The position numbers and the translations under genes were made by a program. This document shows, piece by piece, positions 10,381 to 22,329 of a DNA stretch of 64,000 nucleotides. Origin of the DNA: Nectonema munidae. Taxonomy: Eukaryota > Nematomorpha > Nectonematoida > Nectonematidae. The stretch is taken from positions 248,001-312,000 of the forward strand of contig JAUIRK010000761.1 in the NCBI GenBank assembly GCA_030549495.1, in the 5' to 3' direction. The notes beneath the pieces were generated by a model, which did no database searches, had not been told where the DNA came from, and saw only the letters and a program-made list of their open reading frames with translations. The stretch's first letter is position 1, and each line of letters starts with the position of its first letter.

Positions 10381-12424
10381 TTGTTCAGAAAAAGCGTAGA
10401 AAGCAAGATGTCTAAATCTACAAACTCTTTATGATGTGAATTTTGCTCCATTTATTCTGTTAGGTTAATAATGATGAATTGTCAGGATTACACTGTACAA
10501 CAATAAAAAAAAACGAAAATTTGATTAGCATTTTTTAAGAGTATTTTTCACGCTGATAACGAATATGAAAGTGATTTTTTTGTTTTTATAAAAAAAAATA
10601 AGTAAATTTTTTACTTTACTATATAAATAAAAGTAAATTTTGATTTTACGAATTCTCATTCTGTTTTTGTGATATGCAAATAAATTCTTCTTCTTCTTCT
10701 TAATCTGTCAGTAAATTAATTTTCACATGTAACCTAACTGACAAATTTACTTTCACCGGAGAAGCTATCTGAATAATTTCATATTTTCTAAAACACTTAA
10801 TTTTACATAATTACGCCATCAATGAATTTTTAAGGGAGTTTACCCTTACCTTTAATGTTTATAATATTTTAATATCTACCAAAAAGTCGAGTCTTTTGGA
10901 TCCAACAAATCCTTTAAGTTATCCGAAGTTCGAGTTAAACGAATGATCAGTATCATATATTTTTTTGAATGAACAGCAGTTCTGTGGTACTTCCAGGTAC
11001 AAATTTAAGGGAGCAAAACCTCAAAAAAAACTGAATTCATTTTATTTTATAAAAAAAATAACGAGAGTATATATACAAAATTACGATAATTTACGTTCAA
11101 AAGGGCATAAAATTTTGCGCCTACACGCTTAAAGATAATAATAAAATATGGTACAATAATTCAAAGCAATTAATAGGGCTGCAAATATCTCAGTGCTGAA
11201 AATACTCTACAACGAAAAGAATGAAAGCATGTGTAATTCACACTTTTATTGATTTTTCATAAAAACTTTGTATTCAAAGCCTCTGAAATATATTGCAACA
11301 TGATGACCTGCAATTCACAGATAGCATTGAAATATCCAGAATAATTTAAGTTATAAATTGATATCAGAAAAAGCATTAATTACTTCGATTTAACCGAAAA
11401 TTCCACCTATCTGATTTTGAGTTAAACAAAAATTTAGGATGTGTAGATATCACTGAGGCAGGTACAGCGACTCGAGTTATCGAGAAATTACTACTAGATG
11501 TATAGCTGGTAAAGATGTTTATCTATAAACTATTATGCTAGGATAAATTCAAAATGATATCTAAATATAAAAACTTTCATTTTATTAAATTGTCAATTTT
11601 TATAAATATTATAATAAGATACATTATAATAAATTTTTTTCCTAAGAGAAATCCTCTTTTTACGAAATTCGAATAAATTTTGATAAAATTTCAAAAACCA
11701 GCCAGATAAATTAGTACTAAGAAAATTTTCCCAAAGTTATTAAAAATCAATGACCTTAAAATTTCCTAAATATCTGCCAACGTGAAAAATTATTTTTTTT
11801 AAGATTTTCTTGACAAAAATATTGCTACTTTGGATATATACTTCGAAGAATATTTTTTTTTTCCCCATCATTTGTTGGAAAAAATATTCTTTTAAAGATT
11901 TTCATTTAAATTTGTGCAGGAAAATTAATTTTTTTAACCTTTTACCTTTCGAAGTTATCATTTCTCAACTTAATAAAAAGAATCAAGTTTTTTATGTTGA
12001 CTTTTTCACGAAAATGATTTCTGTTAAGGTACCAAATTTTAAAACTTTAACACAAAATTTGATTTTCAGAAGAATTTTTGAACCTGGATTTCCAATTTTT
12101 CAAAAATAATAAGTCCACTTTTCCGTATAAAGCCATTACCAAATTTATGTAAAAATGAGTTTTGAACAATTTTTAATACACTTTCAAAAGAATTTTCCTT
12201 TTCAAACGATGCCTATCGTTAAGACAATTTACTTCATTGATGTATAAAATGTTTTTAGAATACAAAAATAATTATTCTGTAAAATTTAGTTAATATCTGT
12301 TGCGCGTATTATTATAAAACCTTACAATTAAAAATGCGAGCTGAACATTATTGCCTAAACTTAATTCAAATGTTTTCAAATAAATTTTGTTAATCATGTT
12401 GTATATGATTGGGTACTTTAGTCG
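10381..12424. other. Gene-poor stretch with eroded Tigger-like motifs
   Basis: No supported gene. TTATCCGAAGTTCGAGTTAA (about 10919-10938) and CGACTCGAGTTATCGAGAAA (about 11468-11487) resemble Tigger end motifs rich in TTCGAGTTA, so this may be the remains of one or more such elements. A (TTC)n run lies at about 10686-10702. Confidence 0.35.
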
Positions 12425-12476
12425 ACACTTTAAAATTTCTTCATAAGGGCAGAATCTTTCATTAGGGCGGGAGACA
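12425..12476. mobile_element. Possible right end of a Tigger-like element
   Basis: The segment AAGGGCAGAATCTTTCATTA followed by GGGCGGGAGACACTGTA ends like a pogo/Tigger right terminus. Pairing with the end at 10295 is only weak by eye. Confidence 0.3.
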
Positions 12477-13189
12477 CTGTACTATTTTTTGAACAGCTGG
12501 TTAAGTTTAACAATTTTTAAGATAAAATAAAAACTTTCTAATAAAGTTTTCTAATTAAAAACATGCTCCATCTTAAATAAAAATGGCTTTCCTAATAGAT
12601 TTATTGAATATAATGAAAATTTTAAAATAAAAACGAATAATAGTACACTAAATAATTGTTTATTATTCTTTATGTAAGAGAAAACAAAAAATAAAAATTG
12701 AAGAGTTTTCAGAAATACTAAGACTTTTACAGAGTTCTTATTTGACTAAACACAATTCATCTTGATAAATAAAAATCTGAAAAAAAATTAAAGCGATTCA
12801 TGAAATTGATGAAAAAATTAATCATAAGTTCCATACCTAAATACTTTTTAGCTTTCTACATTCATCGATTTCTTGTTACTTGCAATATTAAAAACTTTTA
12901 TTATCTTACCGGAATAAATGAATACAGGAATATTGAATTAGAAAAAAATTTAAAAAGTGAAATCAGATAATTTTCTATATTTCTTATCATTTTTCACAAA
13001 ATTTTGAATACACTGAAATAAGAAAGAGACATTATATAAAACTGTTTTTAGATAAAATACTTTCAGAATAATTATTCATCATTAATTTTGTTAAAAGTTA
13101 AGTAAGGTAACAAATACGAATATGGTAAAAAAGTTGTTTTAAGAGTTGATTTTGAAATTACTTGAGCTTGATTTTTTATAAAATCTTAA
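12477..13189. other. AT-rich stretch, nothing recognised
   Basis: No coding potential, repeats or RNA-like structure that I can support. Confidence 0.4.
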
Positions 13190-13800
13190 AAAAATATTTA
13201 ATATGAACTTATAATAAAGAATTAAGGAAAAAAGTAAAATTTCTTACAGATAAAGCAGAGATCAGACTTGAAAAAAGTTTACAGAAAAGCAAAGATTGAC
13301 CTTCAAAAAAAGTTAAATGAACTTATTAAAAAAAATTTAAGCTCCTTACACAGAAAGCAAAAGTCAACCTAAAAAATAAATTAAGTAAAAATATTAATCT
13401 TACAGATAAAGCAAAGATCAGCCTTGAAAAAAGTTTAATATAATAGGGGATGAACTTATAAAAAAGTTTACAGAAAAGCAAAGATTGACCTTCAAAAAAA
13501 GTTGAATGAACTTATGAAAATAAATAAAAAAGTAAAAAGTAAAGTTTGTTACAGCGAGAGCAAAGATCAACCTTAAAAATATTTAATACGAACTTATAAA
13601 AAAGAATTAAAGAAACGAGTTAAATTTCTTACAGATAAAACAAAGATCAGCCTTAAAAAAAGTTTAATATAATAGAGGATGAACTTATAATATAAATTAA
13701 GTAAAAATATTAAGGCCAACCTTCAAAAAAATAATAAGCGAAGAACTTATAAAAACAATTAAATAAATAGGTTAAGTTTCTAAATAATAAATAAATAGGT
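13190..13800. repeat. Degenerate higher-order tandem repeat
   Basis: Two motifs alternate through this block: a CTTACAGATAAAGCAAAGAT-like unit followed by CAGCCTTGAAAAAAGTTTA, and GAACTTATAAAAAAG. Examples of the first start near 13244, 13400, 13553 and 13627. Copies have diverged and shuffled. There are no long open frames. Confidence 0.75.
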
Positions 13801-14565
13801 TAAGGAACAAAACCTCAAAAAAAATTGAAATAGAAAACAAGAAAGAAAATGGTTGTAATTAGAAGATTTTAGAAGCAGAAAATAAAAGAATTCGCCATTT
13901 TTAAAAATAAAAAAAAATAGCCGTCAAATTTGCAGCTTATTTTACCCTTAAAATGGTTTCCAAAAATTTCGGAGAAGTTTGAGAGGCCATCATACAAATT
14001 CTAGGGAACAGATTTAGTTGTAACTTTGAATATATATATTATATATTATATTTAGTTTATATGCAAAATTTAAATTAAATTCTCAAATTATTTACAAAGT
14101 TATTTAACTTTATATTTGAAGCTATTTTTGCAGCTTATTTTACATAGACCGAAAAATTTTTGTATAAAAAATTAAAAAACTTGAAAAACATTATTAATTA
14201 GTATTAAAAAAAATTCTTGAAATTAAATGAATATTAGTTCATCAAATTTCTAGCATATTAATTTTTGAAATGTTATGTTAAAGTTTAGCTTATTGAAACG
14301 TAAATATAGAATTTTCTTTATAGCAAGCTTAGTAAATTTTCTCTACTCCTTTTTTAATTACAAATACTTTATCTTATAATGTTCAAAACTCATTTGCCAA
14401 GATCACAAATTTTTATATTTTTAATAGCTGATATTTATTTCAATAGATTTTTTCCTGCTTACAAAATAGCTCTAAATACACCAATATTTTTTTAGGGTTT
14501 AAAATAACCTAAAATATTTTAAACATATTTATTTTGTGAACAATATTAGAATTGATGTCAGCAGA
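13801..14565. other. AT-rich stretch, nothing recognised
   Basis: No gene or repeat end found. Short TATATAT tracts lie at about 14030-14050. Confidence 0.4.
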
Positions 14566-14828
14566 TAGCACTTGTACTTAATTCCGTCATGATACTGTTT
14601 TTGATTGCTATATAACTTACACAATATAACTTATACACCACGTAGCGGCCTTGACCTTTGATGTATTTGTTGTATAAATATTTCTTTGATTTTCATTGTT
14701 TGCTTTCTCCTACTAAATTATATTCATTCTTAATATCCTTTATAAATATTCTTTCTTTCTGTCTTTCTTTCTTTCTTTCTTTCTTAGCACTTGTAGTTAA
14801 TTCCGTCATGATACTGGTTTCGATTGCT
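14566..14828. repeat. Direct 42-bp repeat flanking a (TTTC)n microsatellite
   Basis: AGCACTTGTACTTAATTCCG with the following TCATGATACTG at 14566-14607 recurs at 14786-14828 with a few changes. Between the copies is a TTTC run at about 14746-14785. The arrangement suggests a slippage or unequal-exchange duplication around the microsatellite. Confidence 0.8.
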
Positions 14829-15542
14829 GATCATCATATGTTGAGTTTAAATATTCTTAGCTTGAATGCTATATATATGACTAAAAAATATTAGGATTAA
14901 ACTTTAAAGAGAAATAAAAAATATCTTGTATTTTAAGATTGTCTTATCTTTATCATAAATGTTAAATTGATCTATTTAAAGAGGTATTTCCAATTTTATT
15001 TTGAATTTTTAACTCGCTTTTGTTCGAACTTTTTTAGGTCCATTAAATTTAAGTGCACGGTTTTCTCAACTCCCTTCCTGTAAGGGTATTTTTATTCGTT
15101 AAGTTATTTAATTATTTCTTAATTTTTTTACTTTAAAAATATTATTTTATATTTCAATTTGTTTTAGCTTATATAATTAATATAAAAACAAAATTTTATG
15201 AAATAATTCACGAGGATGCGCTTCTATTAAAACTTCTTCTATTTAAACTTCGTGACATTTCCCAAAATTGATAGCTGCATCTTTTGATTTCATGTCAGTT
15301 GAATGACCTTTTTGTGCCTAAATCTGTCAATCAAAATCAAAAGAACTTTTTCAGCCAAATTCTTACAGTATCTCTAGTTAAGCTTATAACTTTGGTTACT
15401 CGTTTGAAAGTTTATAAATATATACAGTTTTAAACTTTATAGTTAAAATTTTTTTAAAATCATAGTTACTTTTTGGGAAATGTCAATCAAAATTTTGATT
15501 GATGAATAATATATCTAATAAAATATACCTTCATTAGAAATT
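14829..15542. other. AT-rich stretch, nothing recognised
   Basis: No gene, RNA gene or repeat terminus that I can support. Confidence 0.4.
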
Positions 15543-16345
15543 GAAAATACCTATAAGTGTGGAACAAACCTGCAGTTTACTTCTAAAATCTGTCTCTGAA
15601 AACATTCATTCAAATTTTACATGGAATATACACATTATTATAACAAATTAACAATCGTAATTTCATTTATAAATTCTTTTTGCATTTAGAATTTGAAAAT
15701 GCTCATCAATGTGAAACAAATTTGCGATTTATTTTTAAAATCTGATTAAAATTTAACATGAAATATACACGCTTTTATAACAAATCAACAATGCCAATTT
15801 CATTTATGGATTGTTTTTGCATTTAGAATTTGAAAATACTTATAATTGTGAAACAAAGTTGCAGTTTATTTCTAAAATCTGTCTTCGAGAACATTCATTA
15901 AATTTTACATCAAATATACACATTTTCATATCAAATCAACAATGCCAATTTCATTTATAGATTATTTTTGCATTTGTATTTCAAAATACCTATAAGTGTG
16001 AATCAAAGTTGCGGTTTATTTCTAAAATCTGTCTTCGAGAACATTCATTCAAATTTTACATGAAATAAACGCATTTTCATACCAAATCAACAATGTCAAT
16101 TTCATTTATAGATTGTTTTTGCATTTGGATTCAAAATTACATATAGGTGTAAAATAAATTTGTGGTTCACTTCTAAAAATTGTTCCCAATAACAAAATAT
16201 GCGGTTTACATTTAAAATCTGACTACGAGAATTCATTCAAATTTAACATGAAATACACACATTTTTATAACAAATCAAGAATTCCAATTATAGATTGTTT
16301 TTGTATTTAGAATTTGAAAATATTTGTAAGCGTGAATCAAATTTG
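15543..16345. repeat. Satellite-like tandem repeat, about five units of ~150 bp
   Basis: A GAAAATACCTATAAGTGTG anchor recurs at about 15543, 15695, 15832, 15982, 16132 and 16316 (spacings 152, 137, 150, 150 and 184). Each unit also carries CAGTTTATTTCTAAAATCTG, AACATTCATTCAAATTTTAC, AAATCAACAATGCCAATTTC and TTTTTGCATTTAGAATTTGA in the same order. Units differ by point changes and small indels. The array ends directly at the dispersed repeat starting at 16365. Confidence 0.88.
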
Positions 16346-16611
16346 CAAACCAGGTGTTTTACACCAGGGGCGCACATCCTCAAAATTATTGGAGGGTGGC
16401 GAAATTTTTTTCTTGCAATTTTCAAAATTAGTGGTCTGGAAATACCACGGGAGACCAAATATTCAAACAATCCTTTAAAATAGCGTGTATTCAGCGCATA
16501 CCTAAAGTCCTAAATTTATAAGACTACTTTATATTTTTTTTACAAAATTGGTGAATTTAAATACTATACTTCCAGCGAAAATTTTTAAATTAAATTTGCA
16601 TATCGAATATA

Positions 16612-17307
16612 GTGCGCAGAAAAAATGCCCCCAATTAAAAAGTAGGAAAAAAAAACCCCAATTTAAAAGTTGGAAAAATGCCCCCAATTAAAAAGTAGGA
16701 AAAAATATGCCCCAATTAAAAAGTAGGAAAAAATATGCCCCAATTAAAAAGTAGGAAAAAATATGCCCCAATTAAAAAGTAGGAAAAAAATGCCTCAACA
16801 CAAAAAATTTCAAAAAATTATTAATTAAAATTTTAAAAAATATTTTTTTAAAAAAGATATGTCAAATAAAGATTTTTTGTAAAAAAAAAGTTAACTTTTC
16901 ATCTAAAACATTTAAAATTTAATTAAAGTAAACTAAAAAACTCAGCATACAACAATTTTTTAAATACAAAAAAAATATAAAACAGCAAATATTTTTGGAC
17001 TTTGTGTGTATCAGAACACTTTCTAAATATAATTTGTATTTAACTGATTTTAAGAACACATTCCCACAAATATGCACCTTTGCAATTGTTTTCAAGAACC
17101 TTATAAAGAAAAAAACCCTATAGATTAAGAAATTTTAGAAATTTAGCCTTTCAAAACGGTACCAAATAAAAATATTTATATAATTAAAAACAATCCTGAA
17201 AATCAAAAATTAGGGGGCATTTTTTCCTACTTTTTAATTGGGGGCATTTTTTCTGGAGGCATTTTTCCGGGGGCATTTTTTCTGGGGGCATTTTTACCTA
17301 CAACCAT
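16612..17307. mobile_element. MITE with tandem arrays at both ends, 8-bp target duplication
   Basis: The flanking 8 bp are CGAATATA (16604-16611) and CAAATATA (17308-17315), 7/8 identical. The paralogous repeat at about 39436 reads TTGCAGAATATACACTAG with no insert, giving an empty site. The left end begins GTGCGCAGAAAAAATGCCCC and then repeats an ATGCCCCAATTAAAAAGTAG-type unit of ~28 bp about six times (to about 16790). The right end has the inverted counterpart, with GGGGGCATTTTTT recurring four or five times (17213-17295). The interior has no coding capacity. Confidence 0.88.
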
Positions 17308-17820
17308 CAAATATACACTAGTTTAAAAAAATCCAAAAATGTTAGGGGGTGGAAAAACTGAGAATTTTTCATTTGAAAAATGAAGTAGTCTACCAGGCAC
17401 ATTATACGAATTGATGAAAGGATATTTGATTCATAGAGAAAACAAATAACTGAAGGTTGGATAGTTTTATATGAGTGAATGTAGTCTAAAGGCAAAGAGT
17501 CTACTAGACACCCTGCAATGTTTATATGAAAAAAATGTGATTGATTCAGAGGCAAGGGTATAAAACGAAGTTATAATTGTGCAAACAAAAATAAAACAAA
17601 AAATTAAGATCGCATTATTTCATTTTACTAAGCATCATTCAAAAATAGTTTAAAAGCTAAATTGATACAAGCTACAAAAAAAGTAAAATAACTTTTAACA
17701 TTTTGCAATGATTTGCCTTTTATAATAACTTTTAAGGAAAAAAAGTCTATCAGAAAAAGTTATAGAGCTTCAACAAAAACGAAAAAATTTAGAGCATAAC
17801 TTAAGTTTTTTGAAAACTAA

Positions 17821-17995
17821 TTTGACGTATCCCCTACCTACAGCATACTCTATGGGTGGCATGGCAGGTTGGTTGAGATGATGGACATAGCACAAAAGCC
17901 TCTGGATTCGATTCCTCATCGATACGAATTTGTTTATAGTTTGACATAAGCGGTACATCAGTGCCTTGTCAATGAAAATACACCCGCTGCACCTT
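17821..17995 (+). mobile_element. tRNA-derived SINE within family A repeat
   Basis: An A-box-like segment GGTGGCATGGCAGGTTGG (17855-17872) and B box GGATTCGATTCC (17904-17915) lie at tRNA-like spacing. The tail ACATCAGTGCCTTGTCAATG is close to the tails of the elements at 33157 and 57284. A near-identical copy is at 39981-40150. It is probably carried along by the larger repeat. Confidence 0.6.
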
Positions 17996-18235
17996 ACCTT
18001 TTACTTAAAATTGAAAAATTTGCTACAAAATTAACATAAGAGAGAAAGGAAACAAAATAAACTAATAAAGCAATTTTCACTATTTTAAAATGGAACCGTC
18101 TGTTCTCAGAATAATTTCAAAGAAATAGGAGGCATAAAGAATGAGAGTTTATTTGATATTTTCAAGTTTTTATAAGCAGCAAAAGCCAACGTTTAACTAG
18201 CTAGCCCTTATAATTAAAAAATTATTTAAACTAAC

Positions 18236-18609
18236 GGTCGACAGACATTTCGCCCCATAGACAATTTGCCCCCTGACAAATTGTCTCATAGGCTGTCTCA
18301 TAGGCTATTAGTTTCATCCATCTTTGCTTATTATATGTGTAAAATTATTAAAAAATTTTATATTCTTGTTTATTTTATCTCTATTAAATTATTTCAAATT
18401 AATCAATTTATCTCTTAATTTTTTAGAATTGTCCATGAGACAAAATGTCTTATGAAAATAATGGGGGGAATTGTCCATGAAATAAAATGTCTTATGAAAA
18501 TAATGGGGCGAATTGTCCATGGGACGAACTGTCTTATGAAAATAATGGGGCGAATTGTCCATGGGACGAACTGTCTTATGAAAATAAAGGGGCGAAATGT
18601 CCGAGGACC
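18236..18609. mobile_element. MITE with internal 4 x 42-bp array and perfect 8-bp target duplication
   Basis: The ends are GGTCGACAGACATTTCGCCC and, inverted, GGTCCTCGGACATTTCGCCC. The flanks AAACTAAC at 18228-18235 and 18610-18617 are identical. At 18429-18596 a 42-bp unit starting TTGTCCATGGGACGAACTGT is repeated four times. Because 42 is a multiple of 3, the minus strand shows a spurious repeating peptide (MDNSPHYFHKT). The array looks derived from the terminus, since the ends also carry GACATTTCGCCCC. I do not regard the minus-strand frame as a gene. Confidence 0.9.
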
Positions 18610-19085
18610 AAACTAACATAAATCAAAGTATACGAGAAAAGAAAATCATTGCGTTTTTTTTGAATATTTCTGTCTACAAATAAAATTCTGACAGCTGTCA
18701 TAAATAGATCAAGTACATTTTTAACAACTGAAACATTTTGTTTCGATATTATATTTTTATTATAATAATCAACAAATTTTCTTAAAAAAAGTGATTTGAT
18801 TATGTACAGTGTTAGTTATAAAATTTAACAATTGAACATTATAAAAAATATCTCTGCTCAAATAAAGCAAATAGAGTATTCTTGCTTTTAAACTGAATAG
18901 ATAATCAAAAATTCATTCCCAAATAACTATTGAAAAAAATTTCTTCACTTGAAAAAATTAAAGTTTTCAAATGTTACAAAATGTAGCAAACGTAGTGATA
19001 AAGATTGTGACTTTTGTTGAAAAAAAATTCTTAGCGCGAGTCTAACAATATTCATTGATATAATATTGTAACGATTGAAAACTAT
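18610..19085 (+). repeat. Dispersed repeat (family B), copy 1
   Basis: About 470 bp matches the inverse of 45528-46012 over its length, for example TATACGAGAAAAGAAAATCA here against its complement at about 45959-45985, and GATAATATTGTAACGATTGA against the complement near 45535. The copies have diverged by scattered changes. Family unknown; no coding capacity. Confidence 0.8.
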
Positions 19086-19119
19086 TTTAATTTAATTCTA
19101 AATGCAAATTAGACAGAAG

Positions 19120-19310
19120 CAGTGGTGTAGCTAAAAAAAAAGTTGATAGAAGGGCACAATTTAAAAACAAAAAAGTTGCGCAACATTATTTATACTTTCT
19201 TGACCCTTTCATTGGAGAAATTTTCAAAAACTGTAAGATGCATGGGGGCACCATGCGATACATAGGAGTGTGGGCACGGCCCCTCATGCCCCAGCCTAGC
19301 TACGTCACTG
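19120..19310. mobile_element. hAT-type MITE (CAGTGGYGTAGCTA class)
   Basis: The ends are CAGTGGTGTAGCTA and TAGCTACGTCACTG. The flanking 8 bp are GACAGAAG (19112-19119) and GAGAGAAG (19311-19318), 7/8 identical. This is a common invertebrate hAT non-autonomous class. The 191-bp interior includes GGGGGCACC and GGGCACGGCCCC segments and no gene. Confidence 0.88.
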
Positions 19311-19334
19311 GAGAGAAGAGAGCTGAATGAGATA

Positions 19335-19473
19335 GGAGAGCTTAACAAGAGAAGAGGGCTTGAATGAAAGAAGAGAGCTTGAGTGAATGATTGAGTTTTA
19401 GCAGAGAAAGCGGAAGAGAAAAACCGAGGAGACAGAAAGAGAAATAGAATCACTGTGACAGAAGATGAGAAAA
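19335..19473. repeat. AG-rich dispersed repeat, copy 1
   Basis: The block AGAAGAGAGCTTGAGTGAAT through CACTGTGACAGAAGATGAGA is nearly identical to 32755-32877, suggesting a shared mobile or duplicated segment. Minus-strand serine/phenylalanine-rich frames here are compositional artefacts. Confidence 0.7.
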
Positions 19474-21009
19474 TCTAGTGGATCATCAATATGTGTTTGC
19501 TCAAAAATACTACAAAGAGGAGACACTGTGATAAACATTGCTTACTTATTGTGTGCATATTGAATCAATGGATTTTATTATTATATAGCTCTCACACATC
19601 GTCTCTAACATATGTTCGATAGGAAAAATGCGATCATCATACATGTTTTATAAACAAGCAGCAACTCTTACTTATAGAAAATTATTTGGGGGGGGGGGGC
19701 GAAGGTCATTTTCGCCCACCCCCTGAAAACACATTGGTTAAATTTAAAACAAAATTAATTTTTTATATCCCTGTTTAAAAATAAAATATCATTGACGTTT
19801 TGGCTTTTTAAATGTGATCTTAGATGAACAGTAAGAGTAAAGTTAGGCTCGTTAGCAGCACTTGCTCCTATAATACATAAAACATTACGCGTAACAACCA
19901 AAAGTGTTCGAAAATGTCTTCAATATTATATTGGAAACGTTATATTCTTTTGTTTTATCTTTATGAATTTACTTTATGATTGTGATAAAAATAACATTTC
20001 TATTTTAAAAAGAGTTGATAATAATTGAGTAATGAAGCAATGAGTAATGAAGGAATCACATTCATTATCATATTTTGCCGATATTCGTAAATTTTATGCT
20101 TGAATAAAAGAAGTTTGTTCTAAGGAAAACTTTTTAATACCATAAAAATCTTTATTTTTTCAAACAAGAAAGTTTCCTATATTTGTGTTTAAATTGGAAT
20201 ACTCAAATAGATAGCAGAGGGGCACATCCTCAAATTTTTTGGTGCTGGCAAACTTTTTTTTTATAATTTTAAAATTTTATTATAAAAGAATTTTTGTCCA
20301 ATTGCACAGACTGCAATTATTTCCCGACATTATACTTGCACTCTAGGTTGTTTGTAATTTTGATTGCATCACTACCTTCTAACTCGGTGGTTTTCAAACT
20401 GGAGTCCGCGGTGCCCTACTCGATCGCGAAGTAGTTACATAGGGTCGACAAGGGGTTACTGAGTGGGTCGTTTTGCGCAACATATTGCACCCATATTGCG
20501 TCATTTGCGATTTTTAGCAATAAGTAACATTTAAGAATAAATAATAATTGAATTGAGTAGTATTTTTATTCTTTTATTGCTTTTGACGCCTAATTTTATA
20601 GATGTAAATGTGCATTTTTCTTATGGCTTAAAAATTTAATATCACGACTCATACCTAATAATTTTGCCTAAATTGTTTTGTATATATAAAATTATTTTTC
20701 ATTTTTATTCAGATCTAATATGACTTTTGATTTCTTTTAAGACAAAATCCTAAACATGTTCAATTGAAACATTACTCTGAGAAATTTCAAATTTTCCATT
20801 TGATGTCCTACTTTTTCTGCTTACTTTATATAGGGCAATCAATGGATCAAAAAATCAAAATTTCGAGTTTGTTTAGTGATTCTTTTTGAGTACCTTTTTT
20901 GAAAGCTTTTTTTGAAATTTTTTTTTGATAAAAAAAAGTGAACGAAACGCGAACGATAAAATTAGTCGCATAATAAAGCTGCATAATCATTTTTGTAATG
21001 TGTTTTCAA
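19474..21009. other. Stretch with hAT-like fragments, no gene
   Basis: It contains a G12 run at 19688-19699, a family A-like end (GGGGCACATCCTCAAATTTT, about 20219-20238) and a hAT-like terminus TCGGTGGTTTTCAAACTGGA at about 20388. None could be paired with a second end. No coding region supported. Confidence 0.45.
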
Positions 21010-21935
21010 ACTTCTGGGCTCCTAACAAGTCTGTTAGAATAGATGAAGAGTTGGCGGGCTTCAGGTCGGAGTAATTTGAAGATTTACGTTCCTAAAAAAT
21101 CTAGTCATTACGGTTTGAAAGTTGATCACCTGAATGATGCAGAAAATTTTTATTGTATGAAACGCGAAATATACGCTTCTGGTTTAATTGATAGAGAATA
21201 CTTCTCTTCTAAAGCGATAATAAAAAGGCTAGGAACGGATACCAATTTACCACAAGGATGTGGAATTTACATGGAGCGTTTTTCACATCTCATGAAATTG
21301 CAGAATGGGCTCTGCCAAAAATACAACGTCTGTGGCACTGTCATGAAGGAGATGCACACCAAAAATATTACAACCAAGCTACCTGAAATCTCTCAATCTT
21401 TGCGAGTGGGAGTCATGCATAGTTTATTCTTGTAAATCTTCTCTTTTGAGAAAATTTTAAAGTTGTCTACATTCTTTTTTAACATAGAAGAAGGCTTGCA
21501 ATTTCTACTGATGCCTCCAAGCCTGAATCTTTACTGGAATACAAGTATAAAAGTGGAGTTGATGTAGCTGCAAGTCATGCAGAAGATGGATAAGAGCAGC
21601 AGATATGAGCTCTTTGAATTCTTTCATTATTGCTAAATTCAACTCGCCCAATGATTTTCCTTCTATAAAAGGCAGTGGGCGAAATGTTTTTTATAAATAA
21701 GTTGGCTTTACTTTTGAGTGAAGAAGCTATGAGGGTGAAAGCCCAAACTTCTCAGAGCATTCATTACTTAACTTCTATCGTTTTTATGACAACGAGGTTC
21801 CTGAAACCCCACATGCCAGATGTTATTGCGTAGTTTGTATGCCAAAAAAAAGCAGAACAAGGAGATGTAAAAAGTGTTACAAAAGTATGTGTAAACTGCA
21901 TTCAAATTTTGTTTGTAATAACTCTTGCTTATGAT
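21010..21935 (+). pseudogene. piggyBac transposase relic
   Basis: The frame at 21043-21435 reads KIYVPKKSSHYGLKVDH, then REIYASGLIDREYFSSKAII and LPQGCGIYMERF. These are the middle and second-Asp region of a piggyBac transposase, with the second Asp replaced by Glu in YMERF. Further fragments follow to a C-terminal cysteine-rich stretch, RRCKKCYKSMCKLHSNFVC, near 21860-21920. It is closest to the copies at 42645 and 52796. N-terminus and ends are missing, and several frameshifts are present. Confidence 0.85.
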
Positions 21936-22329
21936 CTTTTTCAAATTAAATAAATTATTTCTATAATTTTTACTGAAATTTGTATTTACAAATAAGCCAA
22001 TAAAAATACTTTTTCAACTGTATGAAAACCTTTTTTCTAAAAAATATTTATCAAAATTATTTTAATGCCATCTATACTTGAAAAAAGTTATGAATAGATT
22101 TTCTTGCCATAATTTTTTTTGTATAAATTAAAAAAACTAGAAAAAAGTTTTTTCGTTGTTAAAAAGCTTCCTTTAAAATTACATTTAATAAAAAAATATT
22201 TGATAATGGGGAATTTTTGGTTAAATACTTTACGAATGAATTGCGTGTAGTAAATTGCCATGTGTGCATATAGCGAAGGTTATAATGATTGAGAAGGTAA
22301 AACATGTTTTATTGTGAAATGTCTGATAG

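Larger units (their letters stand above)
16365..18227 (+). repeat. Large dispersed repeat (family A), copy 1
   Basis: It starts CAGGGGCGCACATCCTCAAA, a hAT-like terminus, and runs through AAATACCACGGGAGACC, TGAAGTAGTCTACCAGGCAC, a SINE-like block (17821-17995) and AAAAGCCAACGTTTAA. A second copy in the same orientation lies at 39210-40345 and lacks the 696-bp MITE found here. Its hAT-like left part occurs as a separate two-ended unit at 34525-35044, and a core segment is inverted at 56625-56885. Short G-rich tracts sit near the left end. Confidence 0.85.

Noticed and set aside
14658-14894. Plus-strand hydrophobic 78-codon frame
   Set aside because: It is largely a TTTC microsatellite plus a direct repeat; the apparent membrane protein is compositional.
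18389-18619. Minus-strand frame with a repeating 14-residue peptide
   Set aside because: It is the translation of four 42-bp tandem units inside a MITE, with no start context or other coding signal.
19190-19453. Minus-strand Ser/Phe/Leu-rich frame, similar to one at 32666-32902
   Set aside because: It reads the complement of an AG-rich dispersed repeat and a MITE end; similarity of the two frames comes from repeat copies.
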